From Symsagittifera roscoffensis (lineage: Eukaryota > Xenacoelomorpha > Acoela > Convolutidae): 64,000 bases of DNA. Where the stretch lies: the NCBI RefSeq assembly GCF_963678635.1, contig NC_087067.1, positions 30,478,401-30,542,400 on the forward strand, given 5' to 3'. Numbering within the stretch: position 1 is the first letter of the stretch; every line of letters begins with the position of its first letter. The position numbers and the translations under genes were made by a program. Under the pieces are notes generated by a model. It was not told where the DNA came from and did not search any database. It saw only the letters and a program-made list of their open reading frames with translations. Shown here piece after piece: positions 26,401-35,400 of this stretch.

Positions 26401-29400
26401 TTAATTAAATTGACTTTCAATTATAATAAAATTTGCTTAAATAATTTTAAATTTGTGGAAAAAACGCCATGCTGTGAAATCGGGAGACTAGAAACGAGTC
26501 AAATAATAACCCGACAGCTTTAATTATTCTAACAGGAAAGTCCAAATATACGGCTTCTAACCGAACTCGAGCCCTAGACCCGTGTTTGTCCATGTCCAAG
26601 CAGCAGATTTACCTCTACCCTTAGCGAGCTCAAGTAGAAGCATAAGCTTGATGCGCTTATGAAGTAAAATGATGCACTTTGTGAATGTTTCAACACAAAA
26701 AGACAACACCTGGATGCAATACACTCAATAACAGAAGGGTGAATCATTAATCAACATAAAATTTTGCGTTCGATATAGTTTCTATTTCATTTTTTACGTT
26801 TTCATCCCTTAAATCACTTGAGGGTTCAAAAGTTTTATTTACACGGCCAGACCACAAATAGAAAAGCTAAAAATGCTATGTTTTTGAGCACATGATCACT
26901 GTAAAGAACGCCTAGTTATTTGAAAACTCTTTAATAATTAACTTTTTGGATATCATTCCGACCATTTGAGAGATAGGGAGGAATTTTGTATCCGTTTTTG
27001 TTGAAAATGGGATGAACTTTTTACAAGGATGTTTTAGTTGTTTTCCACGCAAAATCAGGTGCCACAAACAATCATCGGGTTTGGTTGAGTGATATATCCT
27101 TTTAAAGCCCTTTCAGTGGTGACGCGGACCAAATTGAAAAATTCCAAAAAAAAAATTCTCAAGTTGAGAAAAACCGGTTTGAAAATTTTGATTTTTCGTC
27201 TTTTTATTCGTCTCTTTATTCGACCGAATAAAGCAAGCAAGCCGGCTTGAAGCAGCTGCATTATGCCTCATTTAAGCACTTAAAACTTAATTATAAGCAA
27301 CTAATTTTTTGAAGTTTTTTTAGCTTTATTTCAGGAACCAAAAACTATGACTGTCTAATATGCCTACATTATATGTTTACATCAGATCTTTTTATCACAC
27401 CAAGCAGAAAAAACTGATTTGGGGAAAAAAATGGTCGGAACATTCTGTGCTACTTGTAGAGTAACCGGCTATCCTTGTTTTCTTTCATTTTGTTTTCCAC
27501 GCAAAATCAGCTCCCACAAAGAATAATCGGAGAGAACTGAGTGATACATCATTTTAAAACCCTTTCAGTCATGATTCAAACATTCAAAAATTTCGGAAAC
27601 GTTTTCACTGAGTCGAGAAAAACCGTTTTAAAATGTATAATTTTTTGTCTAAGTTTGGAGAAGTAAAGCGACCGAGTACGCTTAATTAGGCCGTTTACAA
27701 TAACTTATTTATGCCTAATTTTAATTTTATTCGAAAAAAATGGTTTTTGGACGATGTTAATGCCATTCTGGGAATCAAAAATTTTTCAAAATTCTGAGCA
27801 AAAAATTATTGAAAAAGAATTTTGTTCTAGTCAATTTTCTTCAAAAACTTATGTCATGCTTGCCTATATTACTATGACTGTCGAATATGCCTCAATTACA
27901 GTTTTTCGTCAGATTTTTCATCACACCACGCAGAAAAAACTACACTAATTTGAAAACAAAAAGAAAACTTTTTTTTTGTAGTTTTTTACAGAATATGGTC
28001 GGAACTTTCAGTGCTACCTGCACAGTAACCGGCTATGTTTGTTTCGTTTAGCTCTTAGTGCATGGTCTAGCTTTCCCTAAAAAACAATGAGTAAAACTTC
28101 AACTGAAAACAAACTTGTCGCTATAGAATAACTTGTACACTATCTTCCTCATCATCACTAAATTCAACGTCATCATTATCTAAGTTTGGAGGGGGAACAG
28201 TTTGATCTTTATTCAGTTCAATTTCATCATGATCTGCTTCATCCATCAAGGATGCAAATCCTTCTTTTTTGTTAGTGAAAACTTTTCCGGTTGAAGTCAA
28301 ATTATTGCCAATTTTCCAATTTGAACTATTCTGAACCAAAGCTGCAACATTCTGCCTTTTACGGTGAACTTTATAGTCTTCTGAAGCGTCTCCTTTGCCT
28401 GAATTTTCATTAACTTTCGCATCATTTACGACATTATCTTTTGATTGTTTCTTTTTTGATTTAGTAACTTCACTATTTAATTGCTCCACATAAGCTTGTC
28501 CTTCGTTCAAAGGCGCAATTGGAACTTCGTGGTTGATTTTCATTTTCGATTCCAGTTGTTTCTGCAGACTTTGTGTCTTCTGCCATTCTGCGTTTTCCTT
28601 CAACTTCTCTTTGATTTTGACGATGAGGTTCTGACTGCATATAGTGCTGGCCTTGTGCACGTGGGATAGGAAGTCGTCTCTTGTAAGCATGAGGCCTCCA
28701 CATGAGAGATGCAATGTGCAGACTTCTTTCTGATTGTTAACTGCCACTACCATCTTTCCTAAACACAATCATATGTAGCGCTGGCAAACAACTGTTTTTT
28801 AGCAAAAAAAAACGCTTAAAACTTTTCGTACAAAAAACGTTAAAATATTGGTTTTTAAAAAAAAAAACTGTTTTTTTCTAGGTTCCTGAATGAATAGAAA
28901 ATATGTGCACAAAATCAACTCATGCGATTTCATGCGAAAAGCAAGTTACCAACTTTTCAGCTTCCACAATATTTCTCAAGTCTGAGAGGATGTATCAATA
29001 ATAATTGACAGATCATCGCTCCTGAAAATATTCTAGAATGTTCCGCGGAATCAGCCGATTGTTATTTAATTTCAAAAAAGAACAGTAGAATCAAAACGCG
29101 TGAAAAGTGTTCAAAATAAAGTGTTAAACAGCACTTCTTTTTTTTCTGTCGACCCTGATATGAAAAAAAAATCTTGAATCAAAAGCATCTGAATTCGTTC
29201 ATAACAGCGCTTGAAAGATTCGCTCGGTAATATTATAGATGTTTTTGGAAAAAACCAAACTCATAGACAAAAAAGCAGAAGCGGTGTCAGAGTCGTCATT
29301 TACAAAATAAACACAGAAGCGAAGCTGCACTTCGCAAACACTTGGGAGAACACGGCCAAAAAGCAGCTCAATTAAGTGATATAAGAAAGTAGAAATACGC

Positions 29401-32400
29401 CTCGAATCAGCAAAAGATCGGCTACGTGTAGGGTTCGAATCTGTGACCTAATGCAATCAAGAGATTTTGAGTCTCACGCACTATCCATTCAGCCACGCAA
29501 GCCTAACAACCGACAAACACTATTCACGAATAAAGCAGCTACATATGCTAATAAATTGCCAAACCATTCAGCAAAAGTGGCACCAAATACAAATAGACTG
29601 AATTTTGCAAGAAATAATATGGAAAAACAAACATCCACACTAACTTTGCATGTAACAAATCGCAAAGCATAAAGCCACACTATGTATAAATTATGCATTT
29701 AAAAAAATTGCGAGATATGTTCAGTTAGAAAATTTCCGAAATCGAGTTTTCATTATGGTGATGTTGTTTGAAAAATAGCTATTTTCGGTTCATTTGATGG
29801 ATTAAGAATGCATAAACTGTGTTAATTTATTTCTATTCGAATGTAAAAGCACATGCTGTCAAAAAGCTGTAAGCGTGCCCTAAAAGTGGCACCAATATTT
29901 GCGACGTAGGTTGGAAAAAAAGAAGGTTCGAACTGATACACTATTTCGCAAGTGTAATTATTACAACCAAGCCCACATCAATCAATCAATCATTCCGGTT
30001 ACTCCAAAACTAACCTTCCAAATTCATCTCTTCGAGTCTCGTGGGATCCACTATGTACTGTTTTCCCTGATCATAAAAACAGAGGGTAACACAAACTGGG
30101 ATATGCTGTATATTCAGAGAAACAAGAGCCTTCTCTTTACTGCTATGGAACTTCATCCTGCCGTGGAAACTTCCTTGTTGTTCGTTTGTGTCTTCGAGTG
30201 CCTGGATCTCCTCCGAGGCATAGACTGTGACGTCTGGCCTCTTGAAGTGAGAGAGAGCTGCAATGGCTGATATGCAACATGCGTCTATGAGATTTCCTAG
30301 GAAGAACACGAATCAATTTTCTTAAATTACCGAAATCCAATTTACCAAAAAGTGAGCCGACACAAACTCAAAGATCACGCAACAAAAATCAAAGTATTTT
30401 GTTGGTATCATTTGAGAAAAAAATAAATAATGCTATAAAGAGTCATTGTTTCATTTCCATCGAAGTGGATTAGACTTGTGGATAGATGCTAGTTACACTT
30501 CACACCGTTACGGAAAGTGAGCTTTGTTAACTTGCCTGGAAAACTTTGTTCACTTTGGCAATTGGTAAAATACTTGATTGAAGAAACTGACCTTCGTGAT
30601 TAAGTACCCGGATGTCCAGTCTGATCTCCCAGACCACTTCTCCACTGATGATGCATAGGGACTCCATGTCCAGACAATGCGAGTCCACCAGACACCTCTC
30701 GATGATCCGATTAGCTTCTATCGACAGCTCATTTGTGCGCTCTGCCTGACGAATAAAGACATCTTTCGATTACAGGCGACGACTTCAAACTAAATTACTA
30801 TCACACACCGAGAACTACTCGTTTTTTTAAGGGCGCATCAGCTTCAGCTATTTGACCATTGAATCCTGGATCTATGAAACAAGGATTAATCTGGGAATCA
30901 TCGGCCAAAATCCGTAGAAATAATACCCACGATTTCCAGATCCAAAAGCGTGTTAGGGCCTTGCATTGGCTAGATAAAGATGACCATATCTAACTACGTC
31001 TGTTCCCAGCTCCTTTAAAAAATTATATAAAACTATTCTTTAGCCCATCAGATTTTTATTACACAGAGGCAAAGCGGAGCTTCGCTTAATTTGCGATACC
31101 AGAAAAATAGCATTACAAGTTAGCAGACAGGAAAGCAAAGGAGAGCCACTAAGTCCAAAAAAAAAACGGAAAAAATTTCGAAGAAACCACCAGTGACGTC
31201 CAATATAACCAAATATTTAACAATTGGTTTAACCAATTGGTTAAAAAAGGGTTTGTTAAACTGATTTAACTAATAGCCAAGTGTATTCTGAATCTAAGTT
31301 AGGCCAAGGAATCATTTTTTTCCACGCCACACCAAACCTTTACTCAGTCATGCTCCATCGATTGATAATTAGCAATTTTGGCGATTTACTTGATAGCGTC
31401 CGATTAAATTTGCGGGCCGACTACTTTCAAAACTTGCATCATTTACTATAGGTTTGAGGGTATTTATGTTTTATCACTAATTAAAAACAAATTGGTTTAA
31501 ACCAATTCGGTTTTAAAAAATTTCATTTGTTAATGGTTAAAACATTGGTTGAACTTTTTAAACTGGACATCACAGGAAGCCACAATTTGAAAAACTTCAA
31601 AATATTGTCCGATGTTCCATTTGCGGAAAATATGTCCAGAAACACATTCGACGGCGTTTAATGAAACTTCAAAAACAATTATCAAGCGAAAATAAAAATT
31701 ACTGTCATGAAAAACTTTAACTATTAAATCTATTCTGAGAAATCTATTCAGCTTTGTGCGATATGGAGGAAAGCATACAAACTATGGTTACCTCGAACGA
31801 TCCAAAATTAGGGTTAGTAAGCCGATAAAATATAAGCCGTATATAAATATAAGCTATTACCACTATGCTTAGTGGGTCACTATTTTAAAAAGTCAAATAC
31901 CACAAACCTCGAAAGATGTCGAAGCCATTGGCGAGAATTCCAAATTGACAAACAAGAGCCCCTCATGTGGTCTAGTAGGCCTAGGTCGCGCGATGTCACA
32001 TGACACTTGAGAAAACACTTTGGTATCTCCCAAATCAACAACACAACCTCCAAGCTGATCTGTGAACGTCAATTCTAAATTTCTAAACTCTAACTGCTTT
32101 CGGCCATCTAATCTTTTCTTGTTGAGTAATAACTCATGCACACAAAGTCGTTCCGAATTACTGACAATAGGTTCCCTCGCTTGCATGCTTAGAAGCGCCA
32201 AATGATTCAAATATTTCCGTTTTCACTTTTCTGGTCAGTTATTTAAATTAATCAAACTATGAAGAAGTTTTTATCTCGTTTTTCTTTTTTTAACAAGAAA
32301 TAGTTCGTTCTTGTTTCTTCAGGTCAAGCCAGCATCATCAGGACATGCCGTGAATCCAGAGTCAAAGGACAAACTCCAAGAACAAGTAATCAATCTGAAA

Positions 32401-35400
32401 CAGAGAAACAGTGAGTTGAGTGACGAGAACAACAAGCTCAAGAGGAAACTCGACACCAAAGTTGAGGTGCTTGATGAAATCAACGAAAAAATATCGTCCA
32501 TAGCATCTTCATTGTCATTAAGGTATTCAATTTTTCCTTATTATACACTCATTTCCCGCATTTTTCCACATTCTGGAAAACAAAAACTTATCGCGAATCG
32601 TAATCAGTCTTGTAAATCAAGATGAAAAGATGCCGATTTGAATCAAAGTAACAGAAAGTTCTAGTTGATAAACAAAGAAAGAGATTGCTGATAAATTCAC
32701 GTATAATTTGTAGAAGACCACGCGTCCAACGCAAACACCAGCGAAACCAGGCCAACTTTCCCACCCACACTCCAACCTCAACTCCAGTGATCGATTCCAG
32801 AAACCTTTCCCCAGTTAACATGAGAGGACATCTAGGTGTGATTGGATGTGATACAAGCTGGCCTACTCTAGGGACCAACCGTACTCTGACAGAGGACACT
32901 GGTTTCAGCTCAGAGTACTCTTCTACGCCACAATTAAACATGGCACACGACCAACTTAGTGTTCAGAATCTGAGGAGCTACTTGCATACCATCAAGGTCG
33001 GAATGTTTCTTTGAAAATACAGGCTACCAACAAATGTGGTTTAATTAGAACAAAGCAGCAGCTAATATGACAATTAAATCGGCAATATATTTTCAAACCT
33101 GCACCGTAAAAGTAAAATGAGGTTTACTGACTCGATAATTTCAGGCTTACTTGGAAGACGTAGGATGCAACAGTAGCGCCTCAATCGGAGAAAGATCTCC
33201 AGAACGCATTTCGAGTCCAAACAGGTCAAGTTCAATAAACTCTAGTGATGCCTTCTCCAGATCTGAAACGCCCAGCGGAAACGTAGCAGCAGCTCTAGCG
33301 AGAAAGGAACACGAGATACAAAACCTTAAGAAGCAGTTAGACGAAAGGGACGAATACATTTCCCAGAGAAGATTTCAAAGACAACCTTCAACTGACAGGT
33401 ATAGCATGGATGAGACTTAGTCTTAAATCTTTTCTCAAGAGATCAAATAAAATTCTAGGACTCTTCAATAACAAAAATTTTTCAAGCGTAAAAAAAGAAT
33501 CAACTACAGAGCGTTTTGGATAAACTTTCCCACAAAAAAAAAACAAATTTATTTTTCAAGTATTTGAGCCGAGATACAGAAAGTTTGACCCAAGGTAGGA
33601 AATAGATGGAAATTTGATTTAAGATGATGCAAAAATTTTTCAGTCTGCCGAATGAAACTTAAAATGACGGGATTTTCATACATTCTTTGATCACCAATTG
33701 AGCACATTAATGCATGAAAATATAAAATTGAGTCCTTGAGATCAAAAATTTGTTATACAGATTAACAAACGGGTGATCACTAAAATGGCAAAGGCGGAAA
33801 AAAAATCTACTGCACCATTTAGTAAGGTATTAGAAAGCGTATTTTCCTTTACTTTATGGAATTTTAAAACAAATTATTTGGGAAAGAACGGTTGAATTAG
33901 GATTTCAAAGTTTCAAAACTGCAGTGCTAGAAGATAAAAACAACTGCATACCGAAAATATATCTGACATCTGGTTGAGTTCGCATTGGTGCTGATAAATG
34001 ATCAATGCATGTAGTAGTAGTAGAACAGGATTTAGGGTTGTTATCCCATGGGCACCCAAAATGTAGTTTTAGTGTTAACGAGTTCTGAGTTTTCCATTTG
34101 GGTTACAGTTTCCACATGGACACATTATTCGCCATGTACAGCTGTCCATTTCTGAGTATCTTTCGAAGAATTTCCAATAAATTTCCGCTATGTCCGATTT
34201 CTGTATGTCAGTTAACTGTTTTGAGGTATGTCGAATTATGACATTGAAAAGTGCTGGGCATCTAATGAAGAAGTCTGAGTTGGTTTTCTTAAGGCGAGTT
34301 TTCGGTATTTGATATTCGTTTCTTTCATTTTGTCTCGTTGAGCTTTTGCTGTTTTCGGCATATTGGTTAATGTCAATTTCGTAGTTATTGCGAACTATAG
34401 AAATGAACAGAAGGAGGTCGTGCATTTCAATGTACAGAGACAGCGGTAGCATTCTTAATTTTTGTAGTCTACACTTATATGGGATATGTGAGTTAAGCAT
34501 CCATTTGGTCGCCGTTCGCTGAACCTTTTCAATTGCCCGGAGGTTTGATTTCGAGTAGTGCGTTACTGACGCGCCATAAACTACAATTGGGACTACATAT
34601 CCCGTGTAGGCATTTAGCTTAGAAGTTATAGGACAGTTTTTAGAGAGGTTACGCTTTAGTGAGTAAAAAGCCGATAGCGACTTCTGACAACGCTTAGACG
34701 CATTTACATTCCATGAGAGAGTGGGTGTTACTAAAATTCCTAGATCCTTTTGTTCAGTTTCGATTTTTAGGATATTTCTATTAATTTTACCTTCCAGCTC
34801 GTTTTTGAAATTAACGAGAGTACATTTTCCGGTATTTAGACGCATTTGGTTTTTACTACTCCAATTTTCAATTGTAGTAGTGGCATAGTTCATTTCTGTT
34901 TGAATTGTTGCTATAACCTTAAAGTCATCAGCATATCCAAAAGAGTCAACTAGATTCAAGTTATCTGGTAAGTCGTTTATATATAGTATGCAAAGTAATG
35001 GTCCCAATAGAGAACCTTGAGGGACACCACTTATTACGTAACATATCTTAGACTTTGCTTTGTTTATTCGCACATACTGTTTTCGAAGAAATAAGTAAGA
35101 GGCTATTAGTTGAATTGCTTTTCCTCCAAAACCATAACACTTCAATTTATGCATTAAAAGTTGATGCGGACTGCAGTCAAAAGCTTTTTCAAAATCTAGA
35201 TAGAGCGCTGTTATATTTTTGGTCGTTTGGTCATCATAATTTAGGTATACTTGATGTAAGTAAGCAAGGAGTTGGGTAATTGCTGAACGTTTTTTACGAA
35301 AACCATATTGAGAGTTATGAAGATGATGTCGCACTCTTTCATAAATGTAGTCAAATAAAACCTTTTCGAAAATTTTTGAGATGCAGCATAGTAAACTTAT

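Noticed and set aside
29420-29503. Functional tRNA-Leu gene
   Set aside because: The T stem does not pair and the acceptor stem is incomplete, so it is kept only as a tRNA-like relic.
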